Of a DNA stretch of 64,000 nucleotides, positions 53,821 through 62,721 are shown one piece after another. This stretch comes from Pseudomonas guariconensis (GTDB lineage: Bacteria > Pseudomonadota > Gammaproteobacteria > Pseudomonadales > Pseudomonadaceae), in contig NZ_JAMYBK010000001.1 of assembly GCF_024127895.1 (NCBI RefSeq), positions 124,001 to 188,000 on the forward strand, given 5' to 3'. Position 1 is the stretch's first letter. The number at the start of each line of letters is the position of its first letter. The position numbers and the translations under genes are program-made. The notes beneath the pieces are model-generated. The model was given only the letters and a program-made list of their open reading frames with translations, ran no database searches and was not told the origin of the DNA.

Positions 53821-53835
53821 GGCGCGCCGCGAAAA

Positions 53836-54210
53836 TCAGGCTGGGTAGCTGTCGATCACTTCCTGTGCCGCGCGGAACGCGTCGATCGCCGCCGGCACCC
53901 CCGCATAGACCGCGCAGTGCAGCAGCGCCTCGCGGATTTCCTCCACCGTGCAGCCGTTGTTCAGTGCGCCACGCACATGACCCTTGAGCTCTTGCGGGCA
54001 CTTCAAGGCCGTCAGCGTGGCCAGGGTGATCAGGCTGCGGGTCTTCAGCGCCAGTCCTTCGCGGGCCCAGACGCTACCCCAGGCGTGCTCGTTGACGAAG
54101 TCCTGCAGGGGTTGGGTGAAGTCGGTGGCATTGCCCAGGGCACGGTCGACGAAGGCGTCGCCCATTACCTGGCGGCGGATCTGCTCGCCGGATTTGCGTG
54201 TGTCAGCCAT
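53836..54210 (-). CDS. Carboxymuconolactone decarboxylase (CMD/AhpD) family protein
   Basis: A 124-residue protein of the PcaC branch of the CMD family. Blocks are RRQVMGDAFVDRAL, FTQPLQDFVNEHAWGSVWAR, LTALKCPQELKGHVRGALNNG and EIREALLHCAVYAGVPAA. The size and lack of a CxxC peroxidase motif favour PcaC-like over AhpD. No protocatechuate-pathway genes are nearby, so it is probably a PcaC paralogue of unknown substrate. It lies 10 bases downstream of the exchanger gene on the minus strand. Confidence 0.88.
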   Translation of the reverse strand: MADTRKSGEQIRRQVMGDAFVDRALGNATDFTQPLQDFVNEHAWGSVWAREGLALKTRSLITLATLTALKCPQELKGHVRGALNNGCTVEEIREALLHCAVYAGVPAAIDAFRAAQEVIDSYPA

Positions 54211-54220
54211 GTTGTTTTCC

Positions 54221-55306
54221 TTAGTGTTGGCGGCGCCAGGCGCGCAGGGTCGTGTACAGCAAGAGCACCCCGAGCACCGGCATCACGTAGAACAGCATCA
54301 GTTTTTCCAGGCGACCGGCCAGCGGCATGCCAGTGGTGAAGGCCACCACGTGCAGACCATAGGCCAGGTACAGGCAGAGGAATACCAGGCCTTCGGCGCG
54401 GGTGACTCGATAGCCGGAGTAGAACACCGGCAGGCTCAGCGCGGCCACCCCGAGCATCACCGGCAGGTCGAAGTCCAGGGCGTTGGGCGAGATCGACAGC
54501 GGTTCGGGGGTAACCAGCGCGGTCAGCCCCAGCACTGCCAGCAGGTTGAACAGGTTGCTGCCGATCACCGTACCCACCGCGATCTCCCGCTCCCCGCGCA
54601 GGGCGGCCACCAGGGCGGCAGCCAGCTCTGGCAGGGAGGTGCACACGGCGACCACGGTCAGGCCAATGATCCGCTCGGACAATCCCAGGTCCGTGGCCAC
54701 CTCCACCGAGGCCTCCAGCAGCAGGTGGCCGGCCAGGCTCAGGAGAACCAGGCCGAGCAGGACCTGCAGCGTCGCAGCGCTCCAGAAGCGCCCTGCGCTG
54801 GTGTGTACCGCCTCGGGCGCCGGGTAGGTACGGGCGTAGTGGCGCGACTGATGCCAGAGCATCCCCAGGTAGCCCAGCAGGCCAAGCAGCAGCAACAGGC
54901 CTTCCAACCGGCCGAACTGGCCGTTGGCCGCCAGCAGGTAGACCAGGCCGCTGGCGACGATCATCAATGGAATGTCCAGGCGCACCAGTTGCCTGGACAC
55001 ACGCAACGGGATGATCAGCGCAGCCAGGCCCAGGATCACCAGGACATTGAAGATGTTGCTGCCGATCACGCTGCCCACGGCGACATCCGGTGCGCCCTGG
55101 TAGGCCGCCTGCAGGCTCACGGTGAGCTGCGGCGCGGTGCTGCCGAACGCCACCAGGCTCAGGCCGATGATCAGCGGTCGTACATGCAGGCGCAGGGCCA
55201 GGCGCACGGCGGCGCGCACCAGCAGCTCGGCGCCGATCACCAGCAACACGAGGCCCAGGCCCAGTTGCAGGAGGCTGAAGGTGGGGAGGGTGGCCAGGTC
55301 GAAAAT
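54221..55306 (-). CDS. CaCA-family cation/Ca2+ exchanger (YrbG-like) with likely ATT start
   Basis: An inner-membrane exchanger of about 361 residues with ten helices in two inverted halves. The alpha repeats are seen as VAFGSTAPQLTVSLQ with GSVIGSNIFNVLVILGL, and CTSLPELAAALVAAL with GTVIGSNLFNLLAVLGL. The first repeat has Gln60 where the family normally has Glu (GTSxPE). The first in-frame GTG, at 55249, would cut the first helix in half. ATT at 55306 has AGGAG 8 bases upstream and restores the helix (FSLLQLGLGLVLLVIGAELL), so I chose it. It follows rlpA by 19 bases. Confidence 0.82.
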   Translation of the reverse strand: MFDLATLPTFSLLQLGLGLVLLVIGAELLVRAAVRLALRLHVRPLIIGLSLVAFGSTAPQLTVSLQAAYQGAPDVAVGSVIGSNIFNVLVILGLAALIIPLRVSRQLVRLDIPLMIVASGLVYLLAANGQFGRLEGLLLLLGLLGYLGMLWHQSRHYARTYPAPEAVHTSAGRFWSAATLQVLLGLVLLSLAGHLLLEASVEVATDLGLSERIIGLTVVAVCTSLPELAAALVAALRGEREIAVGTVIGSNLFNLLAVLGLTALVTPEPLSISPNALDFDLPVMLGVAALSLPVFYSGYRVTRAEGLVFLCLYLAYGLHVVAFTTGMPLAGRLEKLMLFYVMPVLGVLLLYTTLRAWRRQH

Positions 55307-55325
55307 GGTCGAGACTCCTGTCGGC

Positions 55326-55700
55326 TCAGTTGCTCAGACCTTGTACCCGGACGCGCGCCGTTCCGCTACGGAGCATGCCGATTTTTTCTGCCGCGGCGCG
55401 CGACAGGTCGATCAGCCGGCCGCGAGTGTGCGGACCGCGGTCGTTGATGCGCACCACCACGCTGCGCTGGTTGGCAAGGTTGGTGACCCGCACCCGGCTG
55501 CCGAAGGGCAGGCTGCGGTGGGCGGCGGTCAGGCCGTGCTGGTTGAAGGGTTCGCCGCTGGCGGTGCGCTTGCCGTGGTGGCGTGAGCCGTACCAGGAGG
55601 CCGTGCCGGACTGGTCGTAGCCGCGGGGGTCGATGTCGTGGCTGGCGCAGCCGGCCAGCAGGAAGAGGAGCGCCAGGGCGCTGAGGGCGTGTCTTGTCAA
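55326..55700 (-). CDS. Short RlpA-like lipoprotein (double-psi beta-barrel)
   Basis: A 124-residue lipoprotein. The signal peptide ends in the lipobox LLAGC ([19 protein letters not shown]). The mature part is almost only the RlpA double-psi barrel ([63 protein letters not shown]). There is no C-terminal SPOR domain, unlike the full-length septal RlpA. I chose TTG at 55700, with CGGAG 8 bases upstream. The in-frame ATG at 55736 lies inside a REP element and would put a 12-residue extension before the signal peptide. Lytic transglycosylase activity is possible. Confidence 0.85.
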   Translation of the reverse strand: MTRHALSALALLFLLAGCASHDIDPRGYDQSGTASWYGSRHHGKRTASGEPFNQHGLTAAHRSLPFGSRVRVTNLANQRSVVVRINDRGPHTRGRLIDLSRAAAEKIGMLRSGTARVRVQGLSN

Positions 55701-55728
55701 GTCGAAGGCTCCGAGACTGCATCCTTTG

Positions 55729-55813
55729 CGGCCCATCGCGGAGCGAGCCCGCTCCCACTGGTTCCCGAAAGGCCCAGGGGGCGGGGAACCTGTGGGAGCG
55801 GGCTCGTCCCGTG
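55729..55813. repeat. REP pair between rlpA and gatB
   Basis: ggcccatcgcggagcgagcc (left) and gtgggagcgggctcgtcccg (right) are inverted REP cores with a gagcgag / gctcgtc variant centre. They lie between the 3' end of gatB and the start region of the rlpA-like gene. Confidence 0.7.
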
Positions 55814-55854
55814 AACGAGGGCGGGGCCCTCGTCGGGCTACAGGGGTAAAACGA

Positions 55855-57300
55855 TTACCCTTCGAGCTTGGCCTTGAGCAATTGGTTCACTTGCCCCGGG
55901 TTGGCCTTGCCCTTGGAGGCCTTCATCGCCTGGCCGACGAAGAAGCCGAACATCTTGCCGCGCTTGGCCTCGTCGGCGGCGCGGTACTGTTCGACCTGCT
56001 CGGCGTTGGCGGCGAGCACTTCGTCGAGCATCTTGTCGATCGCGCCGGTATCGGTGACCTGCTTGAGGCCGCGGCTCTCGATGATGCTGTCGGCGTCGCC
56101 TTCACCGGCGGCCATGGCCTCGAACACGGTCTTGGCGATCTTGCCGCTGATGGTGTTGTCGCGGATGCGCAGCAGCATGCCGCCGAGCTGCTCGGCGCTG
56201 ACCGGCGCCTGGTCGATCTCCACGCCCAGCTTGTTGAGCAGGCTGCCCAGCTCGACCATCACCCAGTTGGCGGCCAGCTTGGCGTCGCCGCCGATGCTGG
56301 CGACCTTCTCGAAGTAGTCGGCCTGCTCGCGGCTGGCCGCCAGCACGTTGGCATCGTAGGCCGACAGGCCGTACTGGCTCTGGAAGCGCTCGACCTTCTG
56401 TTGCGGCAGCTCCGGCAGGCCAGCGCGGACGGTTTCCAGGAAGCTGTCCTCGATGACCACCGGCAGCAGGTCCGGGTCGGGGAAGTAACGGTAGTCGTTG
56501 GCTTCCTCCTTGCTGCGCATGGAGCGGGTCTGGTCCTTGTTCGGGTCGTACAGGCGGGTTTCCTGCACCACCGTGCCGCCGTCCTCGATCAGGTCGATCT
56601 GGCGCTGGATCTCGTAGTTGATCGCTTTCTCGATGAAGCGGAACGAGTTGACGTTCTTGATCTCGCAGCGGGTACCGAACTCGGCCTGGCCCTTGGGGCG
56701 TACCGAGACGTTGCAGTCGCAGCGCAGCGAGCCCTCGGCCATGTTGCCGTCGCAGATCCCGAGGTAGCGCACCAGGGCGTGGATCGCCTTGACGTAGGCC
56801 ACGGCCTCCTTGGCGCTGCGCATGTCCGGCTCGGACACGATCTCCAGCAGCGGGGTGCCGGCGCGGTTCAGGTCGATGCCGGTGGAGCCGCTGAAGTCTT
56901 CATGCAGGCTCTTGCCGGCGTCTTCCTCCAGGTGCGCGCGGGTGATGCCGACGCGCTTGATGGTGCCGTCCTCCAGGGCGATGTCCAGGTAGCCCTTGCC
57001 GACGATCGGCAGGTCCATCTGGCTGATCTGATAGCCCTTGGGCAAGTCGGGGTAGAAGTAGTTCTTGCGCGCGAACACGTTGCGCTTGCCGATCTGGGCA
57101 TTGATCGCCAGGCCGAACATGCAGGCCATGCGCACGGCTTCCTGGTTGAGCACCGGCAGCACGCCGGGCATCCCCAGGTCGACCAGGCTGGCCTGGGTGT
57201 TCGGCTCGGAGCCGAAGGTGGTGGCGCTGCCGGAGAAGATCTTCGACTGGGTGGCGAGCTGGGTATGAATCTCCAGCCCGATCACAACTTCCCATTGCAT
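55855..57300 (-). CDS. gatB: Asp/Glu-tRNA amidotransferase subunit B
   Basis: A 481-residue GatB, the kinase/tRNA-binding subunit that activates Glu-tRNA(Gln) or Asp-tRNA(Asn) for amidation. The N-terminal block ([20 protein letters not shown]), the [20 protein letters not shown] block and the [12 protein letters not shown] zinc/metal region are typical. The C-terminal YqeY-like helical domain ([31 protein letters not shown]) is present. It lies 11 bases after gatA in the gatCAB operon. Confidence 0.98.
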   Translation of the reverse strand: MQWEVVIGLEIHTQLATQSKIFSGSATTFGSEPNTQASLVDLGMPGVLPVLNQEAVRMACMFGLAINAQIGKRNVFARKNYFYPDLPKGYQISQMDLPIVGKGYLDIALEDGTIKRVGITRAHLEEDAGKSLHEDFSGSTGIDLNRAGTPLLEIVSEPDMRSAKEAVAYVKAIHALVRYLGICDGNMAEGSLRCDCNVSVRPKGQAEFGTRCEIKNVNSFRFIEKAINYEIQRQIDLIEDGGTVVQETRLYDPNKDQTRSMRSKEEANDYRYFPDPDLLPVVIEDSFLETVRAGLPELPQQKVERFQSQYGLSAYDANVLAASREQADYFEKVASIGGDAKLAANWVMVELGSLLNKLGVEIDQAPVSAEQLGGMLLRIRDNTISGKIAKTVFEAMAAGEGDADSIIESRGLKQVTDTGAIDKMLDEVLAANAEQVEQYRAADEAKRGKMFGFFVGQAMKASKGKANPGQVNQLLKAKLEG

Positions 57301-57311
57301 GTGTGAATTCC

Positions 57312-58763
57312 TCAGAAGCCGTTGGGGGCGCGGGTGTGCCAGTCGGTGACTTGCTGGTAGCGGTGCGCGACGTTGAGCAGGCGGCCTTCCTGGAAGTACG
57401 GGGCCAGCAACTGCACGCCCACCGGCAGGCCATCGACGAAGCCGGCGGGCATCGACAGGCCCGGCAGGCCCGCCAGGTTGGCGGTGATGGTGTAGACGTC
57501 CTCGAGGTAGGCGGCGACCGGATCGCTGCTCTTGGCGCCGAGCTTCCAGGCTGGGTTCGGCGTGGTCGGGCCAAGGATCAGGTCGACCTCTTCGAAGGCG
57601 GCCATGAAGTCGTTCTTGATCAGGCGGCGGATCTGCTGCGCCTTGAGGTAGTAGGCGTCATAGTAGCCAGCCGACAGGGCATAGGTGCCGACCATGATGC
57701 GCCGCTGCACCTCGGCGCCGAAGCCTTCGCCACGCGAGCGCTTGTACAGGTCGGTGAGGTCCTTGGGCGCCTCGCAGCGATAGCCGAAGCGTACGCCGTC
57801 GAAGCGTGACAGGTTGGAGGAAGCCTCTGCCGGGGCGATCACGTAGTAGGCCGGGATGGCGTGCTGCATGTTCGGCAGGCTGATTTCCTTCACCACCGCG
57901 CCGAGCTTTTCCAGCTCCTTGACGCTGGCCTGGACCAGGTCGGCGATGCGCGAGTCGAGGCCGGCGCCGAAGTATTCCTTCGGCAGGCCGATGCGCAGGC
58001 CTTCCAGCGAGCCGTTCAGCGCGGCGCTGTAGTCCGGTACCGGCTCGTCGATGCTGGTGGAGTCCTTGGCATCGAAGCCGGCCATGCCTTGCAGCAGCAG
58101 GGCGCAGTCCTCGGCGGTGCGCGCCATCGGGCCGCCCTGGTCGAGGCTCGAGGCGTAGGCGATCATGCCCCAGCGCGAGACGCGGCCGTAGGTCGGTTTG
58201 AGGCCGGTGAGGTTGGTCAGGGCCGCCGGCTGGCGGATCGAGCCGCCGGTATCGGTGCCGGTGGCGGCCGGCAACAGGCGCGCGGCCACGGCGGCAGCCG
58301 AGCCGCCCGACGAGCCGCCAGGAACGTGCTCGAGGTTCCACGGGTTCTTCACCGCGCCGTAATGGCTGGACTCGTTGGCCGAGCCCATCGCGAACTCGTC
58401 CATGTTGGTCTTGCCCAGGGTGACCATGCCGGCTTCGGCCAGCTTGGCGACCACGGTGGCGTCATAGGGCGCCTTGAAGTTGTCGAGCATCTTCGAGGCG
58501 CAGCTGGTGCGGATGCCTTGGGTGCAGAACAGGTCCTTGTGGGCGATCGGCGCACCGAGCAGGGCGCCGCCCTCGCCGGCGGCGCGGCGGGCGTCGGCGG
58601 CACGGGCCTGTTGCAGGGCCAGCTCCTCGGTGACGCTGATGAAGCTGTTGATCTGCGGGTCGAGTTGCTGGATGCGCGCCAGCAGGGCGGCGGTCAGCTC
58701 TTCGGAGGAAAACGACTTGTCGGCGAGTCCGCGGGCGATCTCGGCCAGGGTCAATTGATGCAT
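57312..58763 (-). CDS. gatA: Asp/Glu-tRNA amidotransferase subunit A
   Basis: A 483-residue amidase-signature enzyme that releases ammonia from glutamine for the GatB reaction. The Ser-cisSer-Lys triad is Lys76 (PIAHKDLF), Ser151 (PGGSSGGS) and the nucleophile Ser175 ([11 protein letters not shown]). The glutamine-pocket block [19 protein letters not shown] is present. It lies between gatC (15 bases) and gatB (11 bases). Length is normal. Confidence 0.98.
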   Translation of the reverse strand: MHQLTLAEIARGLADKSFSSEELTAALLARIQQLDPQINSFISVTEELALQQARAADARRAAGEGGALLGAPIAHKDLFCTQGIRTSCASKMLDNFKAPYDATVVAKLAEAGMVTLGKTNMDEFAMGSANESSHYGAVKNPWNLEHVPGGSSGGSAAAVAARLLPAATGTDTGGSIRQPAALTNLTGLKPTYGRVSRWGMIAYASSLDQGGPMARTAEDCALLLQGMAGFDAKDSTSIDEPVPDYSAALNGSLEGLRIGLPKEYFGAGLDSRIADLVQASVKELEKLGAVVKEISLPNMQHAIPAYYVIAPAEASSNLSRFDGVRFGYRCEAPKDLTDLYKRSRGEGFGAEVQRRIMVGTYALSAGYYDAYYLKAQQIRRLIKNDFMAAFEEVDLILGPTTPNPAWKLGAKSSDPVAAYLEDVYTITANLAGLPGLSMPAGFVDGLPVGVQLLAPYFQEGRLLNVAHRYQQVTDWHTRAPNGF

Positions 58764-58778
58764 GGCAGGCTCTATCCC

Positions 58779-59066
58779 TTACTCGATGACTTTCGGAACC
58801 AGGTACAGACCGTTCTCGGTCGCCGGGGCGATGGCCTGGTAGGCATCGCGCTGGTTGCTTTCGGTGACCTGGTCGGGGCGCAGGCGCTGGCTGGCCTCCA
58901 GGGGGTGGGCCAGGGGTTCGATACCGCTGGTGTCGACAGCTTGCATCTGGTCGACCAGCCCGAGAATACTGTTCAAGGCATCGGTAATGCGTGGCAGTTC
59001 GCCTTCATTCAGGCCCAGGCGGGCCAGATGGGCGATCTTTTCCACGTCGCAGCGTTGAAGCGCCAT
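58779..59066 (-). CDS. gatC: Asp/Glu-tRNA amidotransferase subunit C
   Basis: A 95-residue GatC, the small belt that stabilises the GatA-GatB complex ([60 protein letters not shown]). I chose the ATG at 59066 because the longer open frame upstream gives an N-terminus unlike the family. It is the first gene of the gatCAB operon and is divergent from mreB. Confidence 0.96.
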   Translation of the reverse strand: MALQRCDVEKIAHLARLGLNEGELPRITDALNSILGLVDQMQAVDTSGIEPLAHPLEASQRLRPDQVTESNQRDAYQAIAPATENGLYLVPKVIE

Positions 59067-59194
59067 GGGGATCTCCAGGAGAAACGGAACGGATGGGGTC
59101 CGCGATGAGGAACATGCCGGCATTCTGGCGGTCATACGGCCGCGATCATCTGCTGGCGTGCTCGGAAAAACTGCCAATTTAACATATTGGCTCC

Positions 59195-59223
59195 TTGCCC
59201 AAAATCCCTGCCATTGTTAGAGT
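59195..59223 (+). promoter_or_regulatory. Candidate mreB promoter (TTGCCC-N17-TAGAGT)
   Basis: TTGCCC at 59195-59200 and TAGAGT at 59218-59223 are spaced by 17 bases, 45 bases upstream of the mreB ATG. The region is AT-rich and lies between divergent operons. Confidence 0.45.
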
Positions 59224-59255
59224 TTGCCGCACTTTTTTACCCACGCTTTGCCTAG

Positions 59256-60305
<1,050 letters not shown>

Positions 60306-60347
60306 GCCCAGGCGCTGTCCGTCACCTGGCAGTGTCAACGCCCGGTT

Positions 60348-60376
60348 TACAGGTAGCACCCGCAGTGCTACCTGTA
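60348..60376 (+). other. Perfect hairpin between mreB and mreC
   Basis: TACAGGTAGCAC (60348-60359) and GTGCTACCTGTA (60365-60376) form a 12-bp perfect stem with a 5-base loop and no T-run after it. It lies 42 bases after the mreB stop. It could be an mRNA processing or stabilising element, or a partial terminator, that lets MreB be made in excess of MreC and MreD. Confidence 0.6.
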
Positions 60377-60486
60377 TGTGCTTGGCTGGCGTCCGTCCGG
60401 GCGTCGTTTCCGTCAACCCGCAAGCAGGCCGGTGCATTGCCCCATGTCCAATGACCTCCTGAAACGTCGTCCACGAGGAACGGCCC

Positions 60487-61545
60487 ATTAAACCGCTTTT
60501 CTCCAAGGGCCCTTCGCTGGGCGTTCGTCTGCTCGTGCTGGTGGTGCTGTCGGTCGCGCTGATGGTGGTCGACTCGCGCTTTGCCGTGCTCAAACCGGTG
60601 CGCAGCCAGATGGGGCTGGTGCTGATGGAGTCCTATTGGGTCACCGACCTGCCGCAACGCCTGTTTCAGGGCGTGGCCAGCCAGTTCGGCAGCCGCACCG
60701 AACTGATCGCCGAGAACGAGAAACTCAAGACCGAGGCCCTGCTGCTGCAGGGGCGCCTGCAGAAGCTGGCGGCCCTGACCGAGCAGAACGTGCGCCTGCG
60801 CGAGCTGCTCAACTCCTCGGCGCTGGTCAACGAGAAGGTGGAGGTGGCCGAGCTGATCGGTGTCGACCCTAACCCCTTCACCCATCGCATCCTGATCAAC
60901 AAGGGCGAGCGCGACGGCGTGTTCCTCGGCCAGCCGGTGCTCGACGCCCGTGGCCTGATGGGCCAGGTGGTCGAGCTGATGCCCTACACTTCGCGGGTGC
61001 TGCTGCTGACCGATACCACCCATAGCATCCCGGTGCAGGTCAACCGCAACGGTTTGCGCGCCATCGCCAGCGGCACCGGCAACCCGGAGCGCCTGGAGCT
61101 GCGTCATGTGGCCGACACCGCCGATATCAAGGAAGGCGACCTGCTGGTCAGCTCCGGCATGGGCCAGCGCTTCCCGGCCGGCTACCCGGTGGCCACGGTC
61201 AACGAGGTGATCCACGACTCCGGCCAGCCGTTCGCCATCGTCCGCGCCATTCCCACCGCAGCGCTCAACCGTAGCCGCTACATGCTGCTGGTATTCAGCG
61301 ACCGGCGTTCGCCGGAACAGCGTGCCACGGAGGCGGCGATCGCCCAGGAAGAGGCTGACCGCAAGGATGCGGCAGGCAACGGCCAGGCCACGGGCGACGG
61401 TGGGCAGGGCACGCCTGCCCCGTCCGCCACCACGCCGGGCGCCGTACCCGCCGCGCCGGCAACCCCCGCCCCCGCCGCCCCAGGCGCGGCCCCTGCCAGC
61501 CCGGCAGCGGCCCCCGCGGCGCCGAATACCCCCGGGAGAGAATGA
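60487..61545 (+). CDS. mreC: Rod-shape protein MreC (likely ATT start)
   Basis: A bitopic membrane protein of about 352 residues that links MreB to the wall synthases. The N-terminus reads (I/M)KPLFSKGPSLGVRLL, then one helix (about 13-30), a coiled coil (LIAENEKLKTEALLLQGRLQ), the two beta domains (GVDPNPFTHRILINKGERDG, VLLLTDTTHSIPVQVNRNG) and a Pro/Ala-rich tail of about 50 residues. No ATG, GTG, TTG or CTG occurs between the upstream in-frame TGA and ATT 60487. GAGGAA lies 6 bases before that ATT. The first GTG (60535) would lose the basic cytoplasmic segment and part of the helix. The stop overlaps mreD (ATGA). Confidence 0.9.
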   Translation: MKPLFSKGPSLGVRLLVLVVLSVALMVVDSRFAVLKPVRSQMGLVLMESYWVTDLPQRLFQGVASQFGSRTELIAENEKLKTEALLLQGRLQKLAALTEQNVRLRELLNSSALVNEKVEVAELIGVDPNPFTHRILINKGERDGVFLGQPVLDARGLMGQVVELMPYTSRVLLLTDTTHSIPVQVNRNGLRAIASGTGNPERLELRHVADTADIKEGDLLVSSGMGQRFPAGYPVATVNEVIHDSGQPFAIVRAIPTAALNRSRYMLLVFSDRRSPEQRATEAAIAQEEADRKDAAGNGQATGDGGQGTPAPSATTPGAVPAAPATPAPAAPGAAPASPAAAPAAPNTPGRE

Positions 61546-62033
61546 TGGCAGGTTCGCGCAGCAAGAACGGCTGGGCCATCTGGCTGACCTTCGTGATCGG
61601 CCTGTTGCTCAGCGTGTCGCCCATGCCCCAGTTCATGGAAGTGTTCCGGCCCATGTGGCTGGCCTTGCTGGTGTCCTTCTGGGCCCTGGCGGTGCCGCAC
61701 AAGGTCGGCATGACCACGGCCTTCGTCCTGGGCCTGGCCGAGGACGTCCTGTATGGCACCTTGCTGGGTCAGAACGCCCTGATCCTGACCCTGATCACCT
61801 TCCTGGTGCTGTCGCTGCAACAGCGCCTGCGTATGTTCCCCATGTGGCAGCAGAGCCTGGTGATCCTGGTGATCTTCGGTATCGCCCAACTGATCCAGCT
61901 GTGGCTCAGCGCCCTGACCGGCAATCGCTTGCCGACCCTGGCGCTGGTCTGGCCGGCGGTGATCAGCGCGTTGCTCTGGCCATGGATCAGCTTCGCCCTG
62001 CGCGATCTGCGCCGCCGCCTGCACATCAACTGA
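61542..62033 (+). CDS. mreD: Rod-shape inner-membrane protein MreD
   Basis: A 163-residue polytopic protein with about five helices (WAIWLTFVIGLLLSVSPMPQ, MWLALLVSFWALAVP, VGMTTAFVLGLAEDVLYGTL, LVILVIFGIAQLIQLWLSAL). It is the MreD partner of MreC in the elongasome. The ATG at 61542 overlaps the mreC stop, so the two are coupled; a second ATG follows at once (ATGATG). maf starts 34 bases after it. Confidence 0.95.
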   Translation: MMAGSRSKNGWAIWLTFVIGLLLSVSPMPQFMEVFRPMWLALLVSFWALAVPHKVGMTTAFVLGLAEDVLYGTLLGQNALILTLITFLVLSLQQRLRMFPMWQQSLVILVIFGIAQLIQLWLSALTGNRLPTLALVWPAVISALLWPWISFALRDLRRRLHIN

Positions 62034-62067
62034 CGGCCATCATCGCCGCTGACAGGGAGATGTCGAC

Positions 62068-62667
62068 ATGATTCCGCTGTATCTGGCCTCTGGCTCGCCG
62101 CGCCGTCGTGAACTGCTGACCCAGATCGGCGTGCCGTTCACCACCGTCAGTGCACCCATCGACGAGACCCCGCGGCCTGGCGAAGGCGCGGCCGAGTACG
62201 TCGAGCGCCTGGCCCGGGCCAAGGCCGCAGCCGGGCTGGCCCAGGTAAGCGGGCCAGGGGTGGTGCTGGGCGCCGACACCGCCGTGGTGCTCGATGGTCG
62301 CATCCTTGGCAAGCCGCAAGATCGCGAACACGCCTTGGCCATGCTGGCCGAGCTTTCCAATCGTGAACACCAGGTACTCACCGCCGTCGCCCTGAGCGAT
62401 GACCAGCGTTGCCTGAGCGCCTGTGTGGCGAGCAACGTGCGCATGCGTGCCATCGGTGCGCAGGAGGCCGAGCGCTACTGGGCCACTGGCGAGCCGCTGG
62501 ACAAGGCCGGTGGCTACGCCATCCAGGGGCTGGGGGCGGTCTTCGTCACGAGCCTCGTCGGCAGCTATTCGGCGGTGGTCGGTCTGCCCTTGAGCGAGAC
62601 GGCCGACCTGCTGGCGCAATTCGCCATCGCCTGCTGGCAGCAACATGAGGATTCAGCACCGCGCTAG
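62068..62667 (+). CDS. maf: Maf-type nucleoside triphosphate pyrophosphatase (dTTP/UTP, YhdE type)
   Basis: A 199-residue Maf protein that hydrolyses non-canonical or excess NTPs to NMP and pyrophosphate. The motif [16 protein letters not shown] opens the protein, with [16 protein letters not shown] and [15 protein letters not shown] further on. The position between mreD and rng, as in E. coli yhdE, supports the dTTP/UTP-specific branch. Confidence 0.96.
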   Translation: MIPLYLASGSPRRRELLTQIGVPFTTVSAPIDETPRPGEGAAEYVERLARAKAAAGLAQVSGPGVVLGADTAVVLDGRILGKPQDREHALAMLAELSNREHQVLTAVALSDDQRCLSACVASNVRMRAIGAQEAERYWATGEPLDKAGGYAIQGLGAVFVTSLVGSYSAVVGLPLSETADLLAQFAIACWQQHEDSAPR

Positions 62668-62721
62668 CCAGCTATCCGCCAGCGATCCATCATTACCTGA
62701 GACCTTTGACGAGAGCCTGCC

